This document shows positions 35,076 to 43,978 of a stretch of 64,000 bases of DNA, piece after piece (position 1 is the first letter of the stretch; each line of letters opens with the position of its first letter). The stretch is taken from NCBI GenBank assembly GCA_944326265.1, contig CALVDE010000018.1:99147-163146 (forward strand), written 5' to 3'. The stretch comes from an uncultured Bacteroidales bacterium. GTDB lineage: Bacteria; Bacteroidota; Bacteroidia; Bacteroidales; UBA932. The notes below the pieces were generated by a model. The model was not told where the DNA came from. It made no database searches and saw only the letters and a program-made list of their open reading frames with translations. The translations under genes were made by a program, and so were the position numbers.

Positions 35076-35099
35076 GATGTCTGTATACCGCTGTATGGG

Positions 35100-35906
35100 T
35101 CAGAAGCGGAAACCAAGCTTGAGACGCGGCATGGTCAGCAGTTTGATGTCATGATTGATCGCCCTGTAAGGGGTCATTCCTGAGGGATGCAGTTCCATGA
35201 CGCTGCACTGGTACATGGCCGGACTGACCTCAACACCGAGTACAAGGCCTGGAGCGAGGATGTAGTCGATACCGGCTACGATACCGCCCTGTACGGCCCA
35301 GGCCTGTCCGGCCTGGTATGACGGAACATACAGCTCTATCGGCTCTCCGTCGTCGGCTGTCTCACCGGTGTATGGAAGCATTGTCTCCAGTCTGGCGAAC
35401 TGGTATCCGAACACTACTCCTATGTATGGAGCGATCCGCTGGTTCTCAGGCCGGAAGTAATAGTTGGTACCTAACTGTACATAGAAGACGTGGTTCGTTC
35501 TTCCTATGATGTAGCCTGCATCCGGCACTGGCATCTCGGGTACCGTGAAGTCACCTTCGATGAAGTCTTTCTTGGGTGTCAGGTTGATATTCATCCCGAA
35601 CATCACGTTCACGTCGAAACGCTCGTGCACAAATACGCTGTAACGGATACCTATGGTATTGACAAAGCTGTTTCCATTCATACTGCCCAGATCCAGGAAC
35701 TTCAGGGGCATGCCCTCGAAGCCTATTTCTGTGCCGTCTCCTATACCGTCACTGTAGGGCATCAGGTAGTCCATGCCATAGGTCTCGTTGTAGAGCGAGA
35801 AACTGGATGAACCCAGCAGCAGCGAGAACTGCATGTCCCCCGCCTTGGGAGCCTCTATGTCATAGACCTGAGCCACTGCCGGAGAGGCGGTCAGTAACAC
35901 GGCCAT
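35100..35906 (-). CDS. outer-membrane beta-barrel protein, possibly truncated at its 5' end
   Basis: The 268-residue product reads as a small barrel: QFSLLLGSSSFSLYNETYG, RYSVFVHERFDVNVMFGMNI, HVFYVQLGTNYYFRPENQRIAPYIGVVFGYQFA, GIVAGIDYILAPGLVLGVEVS and a C-terminal LKLGFRF ending in Phe, as in BamA substrates. The start MAVLLTASPAVAQ keeps the hydrophobic and cleavage parts of a signal peptide but has no Lys/Arg n-region. Upstream in frame there are codons for FKFQAPKC and then the T run of the oxidoreductase terminator, leaving no room for a promoter. Either the 5' end was deleted or expression relies on read-through. Confidence 0.65.
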   Translation of the reverse strand: MAVLLTASPAVAQVYDIEAPKAGDMQFSLLLGSSSFSLYNETYGMDYLMPYSDGIGDGTEIGFEGMPLKFLDLGSMNGNSFVNTIGIRYSVFVHERFDVNVMFGMNINLTPKKDFIEGDFTVPEMPVPDAGYIIGRTNHVFYVQLGTNYYFRPENQRIAPYIGVVFGYQFARLETMLPYTGETADDGEPIELYVPSYQAGQAWAVQGGIVAGIDYILAPGLVLGVEVSPAMYQCSVMELHPSGMTPYRAINHDIKLLTMPRLKLGFRF

Positions 35907-35927
35907 GCACTTCGGAGCCTGAAATTT

Positions 35928-35975
35928 AAAAAAAAAGAGACCGCACCGGACGGTATACCGTTCATGTGCGGTCTC
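35928..35975 (-). terminator. strong terminator of the pyruvate:ferredoxin oxidoreductase gene (minus strand)
   Basis: GAGACCGCAC and GTGCGGTCTC form a perfect 10-bp stem around a 19-base segment that itself contains the palindrome ACGGTATACCGT. Nine T follow on the minus strand. Confidence 0.93.
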
Positions 35976-36001
35976 TTCTGCTTTAAACTGTCCTGACAGG
36001 A

Positions 36002-39000
36002 CTACAGTGCCAGGCGTTTGTAGGACTCGTAGCGGATCTTGGCGTACTGCTCGGTCTTGTCGAAGAGCTCCTGAGCTGTATCGGGGAAGCTCTTCATCAG
36101 CGAGCTGTAGCGTACCTCGCCCTTGATGAACTCCTGGAACTTGCTCCAGTCAGGCTCCTTGCTGTCGAGGGTGAAGGGATTCTTGCCTTCCTCGGCGAGG
36201 GCGGGGTTGAACCGGTACAGATGCCAGTAACCGCACTCGACTGCGAGTTTCTCCTCATGCTGGCTCCTGCCCATGCCGTTGCGCAGACCGTGGTTGATGC
36301 AGGGCGCGTAGGCGATGATCAGGGAAGGTCCGTTGTAAGCCTCGGCCTCCTTGAGCACGTTGAAGTACTGTGCGGGGTTGGCTCCCATGGCTACCTGTGC
36401 CACGTAGACGTAGCCGTAGCTCATGGCCATCATGCCCAGGTCTTTCTTGCGCACCTTCTTTCCGGATGTCGCGAACTTGGCGACGGCTCCGGCAGGGGTT
36501 GACTTGGATGACTGTCCGCCGGTGTTGGAGTAGACCTCGGTATCGAGTACGAGGACGTTGACATTCTCGCCTGAAGCCAGGACGTGGTCCAGTCCGCCGT
36601 ATCCGATGTCGTATGCCCAGCCGTCACCTCCGAAGATCCACTGGCTGCGTGCGGGAATCCAGTCGCGGTAGTCGTACAGTTTCCTGCAGGCCTCGCAGTC
36701 GCTTTCCTCGAGCATCGGGACGAGCTTGTCGCAGATCTCGCGTGTAGCTGCGGCGTTGCCCCTGTCGGCAAGCCACTGCTCGAAGAGGGCCTTGATGTCG
36801 GCGGAGCACTTGTTGCACTCCAGTCCCTGTTTCATCAGCTCTGCCACGGTGTTGCGGAGTCTCTCGGAGCCGAGTCTCATGCCGAGACCGAACTCGGCGT
36901 TGTCCTCGAACAGGGAGTTGTCCCATGCGGGTCCGCGTCCGTTGCGGTCTGTGCAGTAAGGCGAGGACGGGAATGACGCGCTGTAGATCGACGAGCATCC
37001 GGTGGCGTTGGCTATCATCATGCGGTCGCCGAAGAGCTGTGTGATGGTCTTGATGTAGGGGGTCTCACCGCAGCCGGCACATGCTCCGGAGAACTCAAAC
37101 AGCGGCTGTGAGAACTGGGAGTTCTTGAGGTTCTGTGTCTTGGGAGCCACAGTGTCTTTGTAGCCCACGTTGGCATGCATGTAGTCGAATACTGCCTGCT
37201 GGTTCATCTGGGTGTCGAGAGGTTTCATCTCGAGGGCTTTCTCCTTGGCGGGACATACGTCTACGCAGTTGCCGCAGCCGGTGCAGTCCAGAGGGGATAC
37301 CTGCATGGTGAAGCGGTAAGCCTTGAATGCTGCCGTGCCCTGCGCGCTCTTGACTCCCTCGGGCACCTTGGCCAGCTCCTCTTCTGTGGAAAGGAACGGA
37401 CGGATGGCTGCGTGAGGGCAGACGTATGCGCACTGGTTGCACTGGATACATTTCTCGGGATTCCACTCGGGAACGTTGACGGCGATGCCGCGTTTCTCGA
37501 AGGCGGCGGTGCCTGCGGGTATCGTGCCGTCGGCATGTTCGCCGGCGAATGCGCTCACGGGAATCTCGTAGCCGTTCTGTGCGTTGACCACGTCGGCTAC
37601 CGTGCGTACCCACTCGGGAGCCAGGCGGTCGAAGTTGGCGGGACGGAAGCGGGCAGCCACGTTGTTCCATTCGGCGGGAACGGCAAGCTCCTCGTACTCA
37701 GCACCGCGATCCACAGCCGCGTAGTTCATGCTGACGACTTTCTCGCCCTTCTTGCCGTAGCTCTTGTCGATGGCCTTCTTCATGAAGGACACTGCCTGCT
37801 CGTAGGGGATGATGCCGGTGATCTTGAAGAATGCGGACTGGAGGATGGTGTTGGTGCGGTTGCCCAGGCCAATCTCCTCGGCAATCTTGGTGGCGTTGAT
37901 GATGTAGACCTTGAGGTTCTTCTCGGCGATGACCTGCTTTACGTGGTCGGGAATCCTCTTGAGGGTCTCTTCCATCGACCAGAGGCTGTTGAGCAGGAAT
38001 GTACCGCCTCTCTTGATGCCCTTGAGCACGTCGTATTTATAAAGGTAGGACGGCACGTGGCAGGCCACGAAGTCGGGTGTGGACACCAGGTAGGGAGAAG
38101 TAATCGGGCTGTCGCCGAAACGCAGATGCGAGCAGGTGTAGCCGCCGGACTTCTTGGAATCGTAGTCGAAGTAGCCCTGGCAGTATTTGGGAGTGTGGTC
38201 ACCGATGATCTTGATGGTGTTCTTGTTTGCACCCACCGTACCGTCGGAGCCGAGACCGTAGAACTTGCACTCGTAGGTGCCTTTCTTGGCCAGGGAGACT
38301 TCCTCGCCTACAGGGAGGGACTTGAATGTCACGTCATCGGTGATGCCGATGGTGAAGTCGGCCTTGGGCTGTTTCTGCTTGAGGTTCTTGAATACGGCGA
38401 AAATCTGGGCGGGGCTGGTGTCCTTGGATGACAGGCCGTAGCGTCCGCCGATGATGAAGGGTGCGTCCGCGCCCATCTCGGCAAGTGTGGACTTGACATC
38501 GAGATACAGAGGCTCGCCCACACTTCCTGGCTCCTTGCAGCGGTCGAGGACGGCAATCCTCTTGACGCTCTTGGGCAGTACCCTGAGGAAGTATTTGGCG
38601 GAGAAGGGCCTGTAGAGACGGACAGTGATCACGCCGACCTTCTCGCCCTTGGCCATGAGCGCATCCACCACTTCGCGCGCGGTCTCGCAGACGGAGCCCA
38701 TGGCGATGATGATGTCCTTTGCGTCGGGATCTCCGTAGAAGTCGAACGGCAGGTAATGGCGTCCTGTCAGCTCGCCTATCTCACCCATGTAGCGGGCCAC
38801 GATATCGGGAACGGCATCGTAGTATGTGTTGCTTGCCTCACGGGCCTGGAAATACACGTCGGGGTTCTGGGCAGTGCCTCTGGTCACGGGCTTGTTGGGG
38901 TTGAGGGCCCTCTTGCGGAATGCGGCCAGTGCCTTGTCGCTGATCATGCCCTTGAGGGCCTCGGAGTCGAGCACCTCGATCTTCTGGATCTCGTGGGAGG

Positions 39001-39532
39001 TGCGGAAGCCGTCGAAGAAGTGGATGAAGGGCACGCTGGACTTGATGGTGGACAGATGGGCCACTGCTCCGAGATCCATGGCTTCCTGTACGCTGGATGA
39101 GGCCAGCATGGCGAAGCCTGTCTGACGGCAGGCCATCACGTCCTGGTGGTCTCCGAAGATGGAGAGAGCCTGGGTAGCGAGGGCGCGTGCGGAGACATGG
39201 AATACAGTCGGGAGCAATTCTCCGGCTATCTTGTACATGTTGGGGATCATCAGCAGCAGACCCTGGGATGCGGTAAAGGTAGTGGTCAGGGCTCCTGCCT
39301 GAAGAGAACCGTGAACAGCACCGGCCGCTCCTCCCTCACTCTGCATTTCCGTAACCTTGACTGTCTCCCCGAACAGGTTCTTCTTGCCGAACGCAGCCCA
39401 CTCGTCTACGTATTCGGCCATGGTCGAAGAAGGTGTGATGGGGTAGATGGCAGCATGTTCGCTGAACATATACGCCACGTGTGCGGCGGCGTAGTTACCG
39501 TCACAGGTAATAAATGTTTTTTCTTTTGCCAT
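36002..39532 (-). CDS. nifJ: pyruvate:ferredoxin (flavodoxin) oxidoreductase
   Basis: The 1176-residue single-chain enzyme oxidises pyruvate to acetyl-CoA and CO2 and reduces ferredoxin, central to anaerobic energy metabolism. Domains in order: pyrimidine-binding domain I (AIYPITPSSTMAEYVDEWA), the CoA-binding/transketolase domain III, the gamma domain (GSDGTVGANKNTIKIIGD), a 2x4Fe-4S ferredoxin domain (CIQCNQCAYVCPHA and CTGCGNCVDVCPAKEKA) and the thiamine diphosphate domain (CAGCGETPYIKTITQLFGDR, the GGDGWAYDIGYGGLDHV Mg/TPP motif). Length is typical. It lies 42 bases after fabD on the same strand and is closed by a strong terminator. Confidence 0.97.
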   Translation of the reverse strand: MAKEKTFITCDGNYAAAHVAYMFSEHAAIYPITPSSTMAEYVDEWAAFGKKNLFGETVKVTEMQSEGGAAGAVHGSLQAGALTTTFTASQGLLLMIPNMYKIAGELLPTVFHVSARALATQALSIFGDHQDVMACRQTGFAMLASSSVQEAMDLGAVAHLSTIKSSVPFIHFFDGFRTSHEIQKIEVLDSEALKGMISDKALAAFRKRALNPNKPVTRGTAQNPDVYFQAREASNTYYDAVPDIVARYMGEIGELTGRHYLPFDFYGDPDAKDIIIAMGSVCETAREVVDALMAKGEKVGVITVRLYRPFSAKYFLRVLPKSVKRIAVLDRCKEPGSVGEPLYLDVKSTLAEMGADAPFIIGGRYGLSSKDTSPAQIFAVFKNLKQKQPKADFTIGITDDVTFKSLPVGEEVSLAKKGTYECKFYGLGSDGTVGANKNTIKIIGDHTPKYCQGYFDYDSKKSGGYTCSHLRFGDSPITSPYLVSTPDFVACHVPSYLYKYDVLKGIKRGGTFLLNSLWSMEETLKRIPDHVKQVIAEKNLKVYIINATKIAEEIGLGNRTNTILQSAFFKITGIIPYEQAVSFMKKAIDKSYGKKGEKVVSMNYAAVDRGAEYEELAVPAEWNNVAARFRPANFDRLAPEWVRTVADVVNAQNGYEIPVSAFAGEHADGTIPAGTAAFEKRGIAVNVPEWNPEKCIQCNQCAYVCPHAAIRPFLSTEEELAKVPEGVKSAQGTAAFKAYRFTMQVSPLDCTGCGNCVDVCPAKEKALEMKPLDTQMNQQAVFDYMHANVGYKDTVAPKTQNLKNSQFSQPLFEFSGACAGCGETPYIKTITQLFGDRMMIANATGCSSIYSASFPSSPYCTDRNGRGPAWDNSLFEDNAEFGLGMRLGSERLRNTVAELMKQGLECNKCSADIKALFEQWLADRGNAAATREICDKLVPMLEESDCEACRKLYDYRDWIPARSQWIFGGDGWAYDIGYGGLDHVLASGENVNVLVLDTEVYSNTGGQSSKSTPAGAVAKFATSGKKVRKKDLGMMAMSYGYVYVAQVAMGANPAQYFNVLKEAEAYNGPSLIIAYAPCINHGLRNGMGRSQHEEKLAVECGYWHLYRFNPALAEEGKNPFTLDSKEPDWSKFQEFIKGEVRYSSLMKSFPDTAQELFDKTEQYAKIRYESYKRLAL

Positions 39533-39574
39533 TATTAGGACGATTTTAGTAGTTATTGTTATTTGTTGTAGTTA

Positions 39575-40432
39575 TTATTTAGTCGGAAGACATTTCTTGA
39601 TGAGTCCCTGCAGGACGGCTCCGGGGCCCAGCTCCACGAACTCGGAAGCACCGTCGCGGTCCATGTTGAGCACAGTCTGGGTCCACCTTACGGGGGATGT
39701 CAGCTGTTTCAGGAGCTTCTCCTTGATGACAGCCGGGTCTGTCGACGGCAGGGCATCCACGTTCTGATAAACGGGGCAGACGGGAGTCCTGATGTCCGTC
39801 CTGCTTATGGCCTCGGCCAGCTCCACTCTTGCCGGTTCCATCAGAGGGGAGTGGAACGCTCCTCCTACGGCCAGCCTCAGAGCTCTTTTCGCACCGGCCT
39901 CCTTGAGGGCGGCGCAGGCCTTGTCCACGGCTTCGATCTCACCGGAGATGACGAGCTGTCCCGGGCAGTTGTAGTTGGCCGGAACGACGATGCCTTCTGT
40001 CTCGGAGCAGACTTTCTCCACCAGGTCATCGGGCAGGCCGATGATGGCGGCCATGGTCGACGGCCTGGCCTCGCAGGCTTTCTGCATGGCCATGGCCCTG
40101 GCGTATACCAGACGGAGACCGTCCTCGAAGGACATGGCTCCTGCGGCTACCAGCGCGGAGAATTCTCCGAGAGAGTGCCCTGCCGTCATGCCGGGCCTGA
40201 AGTCATCTATGGTGGCGGCTGCCGCGACAGAATGGATGAACACTGCGGGCTGGGTGACCCTGGTCTGTTTGAGATCATCGGCCGAGCCGGTGAACATGAT
40301 GTCGCGGATGTTGAATCCGAGTATATCGCAGGCACTGTCAATCAGCTCTTTTGCTTTGGGAGAAGCATCGTAGAGATCTTTGCCCATCCCTGTGAATTGT
40401 GCTCCCTGTCCGGGAAAAACGTAAGCAGTCAT
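39575..40432 (-). CDS. fabD: malonyl-CoA:ACP transacylase
   Basis: FabD transfers malonate from CoA to acyl carrier protein. The 285-residue protein has FPGQGAQFTGMGKDLY at the start, the catalytic Ser in AGHSLGEFSALVAAG, the Arg-containing LVYARAMAMQKA stretch and the His in GGAFHSPLM. It is separated from the fabHFZG set by 19 kb and is instead next to the oxidoreductase gene that supplies acetyl-CoA; the 42-base gap suggests co-transcription. Its start lies about 40 bases from the divergent tRNA-Arg. Confidence 0.95.
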   Translation of the reverse strand: MTAYVFPGQGAQFTGMGKDLYDASPKAKELIDSACDILGFNIRDIMFTGSADDLKQTRVTQPAVFIHSVAAAATIDDFRPGMTAGHSLGEFSALVAAGAMSFEDGLRLVYARAMAMQKACEARPSTMAAIIGLPDDLVEKVCSETEGIVVPANYNCPGQLVISGEIEAVDKACAALKEAGAKRALRLAVGGAFHSPLMEPARVELAEAISRTDIRTPVCPVYQNVDALPSTDPAVIKEKLLKQLTSPVRWTQTVLNMDRDGASEFVELGPGAVLQGLIKKCLPTK

Positions 40433-40454
40433 ATACTTTTTTAAATTTTATTTA

Positions 40455-40462
40455 TACATTTG
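40455..40462 (+). promoter_or_regulatory. -7 promoter box of tRNA-Arg
   Basis: TACATTTG followed by CAGTCC matches the stable-RNA promoter pattern of this window. Transcription would begin near 40468, only about 5 bases before the tRNA. The -33 position falls within the start of fabD on the other strand and has no good TTTG. Confidence 0.7.
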
Positions 40463-40472
40463 CAGTCCTTTT

Positions 40473-40544
40473 GCCTCCGTAGTTTAATGGATAGAATGAG
40501 AGATTCCGGTTCTCTTGGTTGGGGTTCGATTCCCCACGGAGGTA
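40473..40544 (+). tRNA. tRNA-Arg (anticodon CCG)
   Basis: The acceptor GCCTCCG pairs with CGGAGGT (first pair G-T), anticodon stem AGAGA/TCTCT with loop TTCCGGT, and T stem TGGGG/CCCCA with TTCGATT loop. The anticodon at 40506-40508 is CCG, reading CGG (Arg). The discriminator is A and CCA is not encoded. The tRNA ends exactly one base before the stop codon of the convergent DUF308 gene. Confidence 0.95.
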
Positions 40545-41114
40545 CTAAACTATTTCTTTCAGTCTTTTTCTTATCAGATAAGTCGACCAGAACTCCGATA
40601 CTGCGTATATCAGCAGTCCCGCACCGAACAGCCTGAACATCCATATCCTGCTCTCCTCGGGGAAGAAGAACAGCACTATTCCTATAATCAGCGTCAGTGC
40701 CGGTCCTATGTACACCGGCCACGGTATGTACACCGTCCGGGATGTGCGTATGATGTTGATTATGTCGCCGAGTCCGAATATGAGCAGCAGCAGTCCGAAG
40801 ACGAACATGATGACGTTGAGGAAGAAATCAGCCCTGATCAGCAGTATCAGTCCGAAGACGATGTCCACTATGGCGTTGAGCATCAGCAGCGGTGTCTTCT
40901 CGGTTTTCCATTTGCCGGTGTAGTACAGCACTACGCTCAGTAAGCCGACGGCCAGGATTATGGCTCCCAGAATATAGATGATGTATCTCTGGACTTCTTC
41001 CGGCCAGACCGTGATGACAAGGCCGACCAGTAATGTCACTATCGCTCTTGCGTAGCCGTATGATCTGTCAAAGAAGATACCTGCGGTTTTCTTTTCGTTC
41101 ATATCCATATCCAA
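40545..41114 (-). CDS. DUF308 (HdeD-like) membrane protein
   Basis: The 189-residue protein is almost entirely hydrophobic helices in pairs: ARAIVTLLVGLVITVWPEE, YIIYILGAIILAVGLLSVVLYY, LLMLNAIVDIVFGLILLI, FFLNVIMFVFGLLLLIFGLGDI, GPALTLIIGIVLFFFPEES and FRLFGAGLLIYAVSEF, six segments in the three-times-repeated DUF308 pattern (a P-E end after helix 1 and 5). HdeD of E. coli is linked to acid resistance, but the wider family is unassigned. The start could be Met1, Met3 or Met5. Its stop codon (40547-40545) abuts the 3' end of tRNA-Arg. Confidence 0.85.
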   Translation of the reverse strand: MDMDMNEKKTAGIFFDRSYGYARAIVTLLVGLVITVWPEEVQRYIIYILGAIILAVGLLSVVLYYTGKWKTEKTPLLMLNAIVDIVFGLILLIRADFFLNVIMFVFGLLLLIFGLGDIINIIRTSRTVYIPWPVYIGPALTLIIGIVLFFFPEESRIWMFRLFGAGLLIYAVSEFWSTYLIRKRLKEIV

Positions 41115-41151
41115 TCAAGATCTGTTATAATTTACAAAGATACAAAACGAT

Positions 41152-41182
41152 TTTGAAAACTCTGCAAAACAAATTATCTTTG
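41152..41182 (+). promoter_or_regulatory. promoter of the secreted-protein cluster
   Basis: TTTG (41152-41155) and TATCTTTG (41175-41182) are 19 bases apart, matching the Bacteroidota -33/-7 consensus. Leader to the ATG at 41209 is about 20 bases. Confidence 0.85.
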
Positions 41183-41208
41183 TAGAGAAAACATCAAATA
41201 AACAAGCT

Positions 41209-41694
41209 ATGAGGAAATTTTTTCTGTTTCTGAGCCTTTGCGCTCTTCCTTTTCTGATAACCTCCTGCGGCGGAGCCAAGAAGCTCAGCAAGGCGGATCA
41301 GCCATGGTCTTATGAAGTTGAAAGTGTCGGAGTAGGCGCAGACGGTACTTATGCCGTCAGGGTGTGGAGCTACTACAAGAATGCCGACATGCCTGTGGAG
41401 ACAGCCAAGAAGAATGCGGTGCACGCCGTTATCTTTAAAGGTGTCCCTGCCGGCGGAGGAGCATCGCAGCAGCCCCCTCTGGTGACAGGTCAGCCTGACA
41501 ATGTGTTCTTCGACAATTTCTTCATCTCGGATTACCAGAGATTCATCAACTCCGTGGCAAGCAGCAGCCGTCAGGTCGTAAAGACCGGCAAGAGGGAGTA
41601 CAAGATCGGATATGTCGTGTCCGTAGCCAAGGACAACCTCAGGAATTATCTTGAGGATCAGGGCATAATCAAGGGTCTTTCCTCAGGATTCTAA
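41209..41694 (+). CDS. small lipoprotein, function unknown
   Basis: The 161-residue product has a lipoprotein signal (MRKFFLFLSLCALPFLITSC) followed by GGAKKLSK, which lacks acidic residues, so it is probably held in the periplasm. The remainder has a conserved look (WSYEVESVGVGADGTYAVRVWSYYKN, PVETAKKNAVHAVIFKGVPA, DYQRFINSVASSSRQVVKTGKREYKIGYVVSVAKDNLRNYLED), roughly like an LPP20/TonB-associated alpha-beta domain. I do not recognise the family. It leads a four-gene plus-strand series. Confidence 0.7.
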   Translation: MRKFFLFLSLCALPFLITSCGGAKKLSKADQPWSYEVESVGVGADGTYAVRVWSYYKNADMPVETAKKNAVHAVIFKGVPAGGGASQQPPLVTGQPDNVFFDNFFISDYQRFINSVASSSRQVVKTGKREYKIGYVVSVAKDNLRNYLEDQGIIKGLSSGF

Positions 41695-41723
41695 TCTAAT
41701 CTTCAATCATTTAAACTGCATTT

Positions 41724-42692
41724 ATGAGAAAAACTTTGTTTTCTGTGTGTCTGGGCGCGTTTCTTGCTCCGGCGGCACTGTCTGCCCAGACAATGATCCC
41801 TTTTGAGCAAGGAGGGAAGTGGGGTTACAAGAATGCCCAGGGCGAGGTGATCGTGGAGGCCAAGTATGCGGAGGCCAGCAGTGCCGTTGACGGATACGGT
41901 CTTGTGGCACGCGAGTCCGACGACGATGTCCTTATGTGGGGTGTCGTGACTTCGGACGGAGCCGAGGCTCTTCCTCTGGATTATGTCTATGTGGATCTGT
42001 GCAACGAGGGTATCGTGGCTGTTTACAGGGGTCCCGTAGACGATGACAGCCTGTATTTCGACGACGGACTCTGGTGGTTCGTCGATCTGGCCGATCCCGG
42101 CAGGGACATGGGCCCGAGGTACAGTGTGGTAGGACCGTTCGTAGACGGTGTGGCCTGGGTCGGCAGCTCGTTTTCTAAGCCTGTCAAGCGTCAGATGAGG
42201 GTGATGCCCATCCTGGACAAGAAGGGCAAGCCTACCGGAGAGGAGAACATCATCTTCGGTGTCTCCCAGTCCTTCATGCTGGAAGATATGTTCATTCCTG
42301 ACGATTCGGGCAAGGTGGTCATCCCCGACGGTGAGTGGACGCTTGTCGACCGTGACGGAAAAGCCGTGACCGATCCCGACCGTGCCTACGAGGCTGTGGG
42401 TATGTTCGAGGACGGCCTGGCGTGGGTTAAGCGCGGAGGTCTTTTCGGCTTCATCAATCAGCAGGGCGAGGAGGTCATCCCCGTCATATATCCCATGGTT
42501 CAGGACGCTCCCGGATCGCATCCGGCGGCTCTTCTGATGCGTCCCGAGAACGGGGCTGTCAGATGGGTGATGAACGGTGACGGAAAGACCGCCTGGCTCA
42601 ATGAGAAAGGCGAGGTCGTGATAGATTTCACCGATTCTGACGGAAGAGTGTCCGTATTCGACAAGGTGGATGAAAGTATGTGGGACTATTAA
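41724..42692 (+). CDS. WG-repeat protein, secreted
   Basis: The 322-residue product has a signal peptide (MRKTLFSVCLGAFLAPAALSAQ) and several WG (KWG) repeats, beta-hairpin units with a Gly-Trp/Phe-Gly core: PFEQGGKWGYKNAQGEVIVEAKY, GLFGFINQQGEEVIPVIYPMV and more divergent copies around GEWTLVDRDGKAV and AWLNEKGEVVIDF. WG-repeat proteins are common in Bacteroidota and mostly uncharacterised. It lies 29 bases after the small lipoprotein gene and directly before a longer secreted protein. Confidence 0.85.
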   Translation: MRKTLFSVCLGAFLAPAALSAQTMIPFEQGGKWGYKNAQGEVIVEAKYAEASSAVDGYGLVARESDDDVLMWGVVTSDGAEALPLDYVYVDLCNEGIVAVYRGPVDDDSLYFDDGLWWFVDLADPGRDMGPRYSVVGPFVDGVAWVGSSFSKPVKRQMRVMPILDKKGKPTGEENIIFGVSQSFMLEDMFIPDDSGKVVIPDGEWTLVDRDGKAVTDPDRAYEAVGMFEDGLAWVKRGGLFGFINQQGEEVIPVIYPMVQDAPGSHPAALLMRPENGAVRWVMNGDGKTAWLNEKGEVVIDFTDSDGRVSVFDKVDESMWDY

Positions 42693-42702
42693 AATGAGAA
42701 CT

Positions 42703-43974
42703 ATGAAGAGAATAATCGTTTTATTGATTCTGGCAGCGGCCGTTGTCCTGCCTGAGCAGGTGTCGGCGCAGAACATGGATTCGGTGATGAGATACAGGAG
42801 GAGTTCCCTGTATTCGTTCATGATAAGCCATCCCGACAAGAAGATGGACAGTGAGATCGTAGGCGCGTACATGGCCCTGGAGACTCCGGACAAGTACAAC
42901 AACCACGACCTGAGTGTCAAGTGCATCACAAGCGACAGCAAGAAGGAGGATCTTCAGGCCGAGGTCGAGGATTTCTTCCAGCGCAACCAGGTGGCCAAGA
43001 GGCTTGTCTCCAAGTGGTTCCTCAGGAACAAGGAGAACGGAGGCTTCGATGCGTCGCTGGTGATGGAGCGCGGACTGTATGACGCCAGTGCCATTGACGT
43101 GGAGTCGGCGGCCCAGACCAAGAGAGGTGTCGATGCCCTGGCGGACAAGGGCTATGATCTGATAAGCAACACGTTCGTGATAGTCAACGACATCACATAC
43201 GTGGACCACGAGGCCAACGCCGACAAGGCTTCGGGCATCATGAGCATCATAGGTGCCGTGGCTACAGCGGTCACCGGGGACGAGAACAATATCGTCACCA
43301 GCCTTACGACCCTGGGCTCCATGGTGTCCAGCATGATTGCCGGCTTTGCCGTCAACACCACCTCCTATCTGTACCAGCTCGACTGGACGGACAGCGTGGC
43401 CAATTATTTCTACGAGCATTATTATTACGACCGGCCCGGTACTGACTCCGCATCCCTGGCTGCGTTCAGCAGTGATACGCTGATCCCCATGAAGAGAGCG
43501 GCTTACGAGGCGGATACGACTCTTTTCAAGCTCAAGTATGTGGGCAGCTACAAGGCCAGAAGCGACAATCCCGTCCTCAGGGGACTTTACAATCCCGAGG
43601 ACGTGTTCCGTAAAGTCTGCGCCCGTGCCATTGACAAGAACGTGATGAATCTCCAGAAGGAGTTCGACCAGTTCAAGGTAAAGGTGCCTATCAGCACTGT
43701 GAACGGCAAGACGGTGACAGCCAAGATCGGTATGAAGGAAGGCGTTACGGCCCAGTCCAAGTTCGAGGTGCTCATGCCTGTGTTCAATGCGGAGACCGGC
43801 AAGTTCACATATACCCGCAAGGGCGTTCTCCGTCCTGACGGCAAGAGTATATGGGACAACCGCTACATGGCTTCCGAGGAGCAGGCCATGGGCTCCGAGC
43901 TCAACGCCACTACTTTCAAGGTGGTGACCGACCTCGGCATAGAGCCCGGAATGTTGATCCGCGAGATAAAGTAA
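42703..43974 (+). CDS. secreted protein of unknown function, 423 residues
   Basis: I place the start at 42703 (MKRIIVLLILAAAVVLPEQVSA), which gives a clean signal peptide; ATG 42694 is an alternative, and the longer frame would overlap the WG gene. The mature protein begins NMDSVMRYRRSSLYSFMISHPDK and has a helical middle (AEVEDFFQRNQVAKRLVSKWFLRNKENGGF) and a conserved-looking C-terminal beta stretch (KVPISTVNGKTVTAKIGMKEGVTAQSKFEVL, FKVVTDLGIEPGMLIREIK). No catalytic motif is evident. The ending resembles FecR/CsgG-like outer-membrane assembly repeats only vaguely. It precedes the patatin-like gene by 4 bases. Confidence 0.65.
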   Translation: MKRIIVLLILAAAVVLPEQVSAQNMDSVMRYRRSSLYSFMISHPDKKMDSEIVGAYMALETPDKYNNHDLSVKCITSDSKKEDLQAEVEDFFQRNQVAKRLVSKWFLRNKENGGFDASLVMERGLYDASAIDVESAAQTKRGVDALADKGYDLISNTFVIVNDITYVDHEANADKASGIMSIIGAVATAVTGDENNIVTSLTTLGSMVSSMIAGFAVNTTSYLYQLDWTDSVANYFYEHYYYDRPGTDSASLAAFSSDTLIPMKRAAYEADTTLFKLKYVGSYKARSDNPVLRGLYNPEDVFRKVCARAIDKNVMNLQKEFDQFKVKVPISTVNGKTVTAKIGMKEGVTAQSKFEVLMPVFNAETGKFTYTRKGVLRPDGKSIWDNRYMASEEQAMGSELNATTFKVVTDLGIEPGMLIREIK

Positions 43975-43978
43975 ACGG

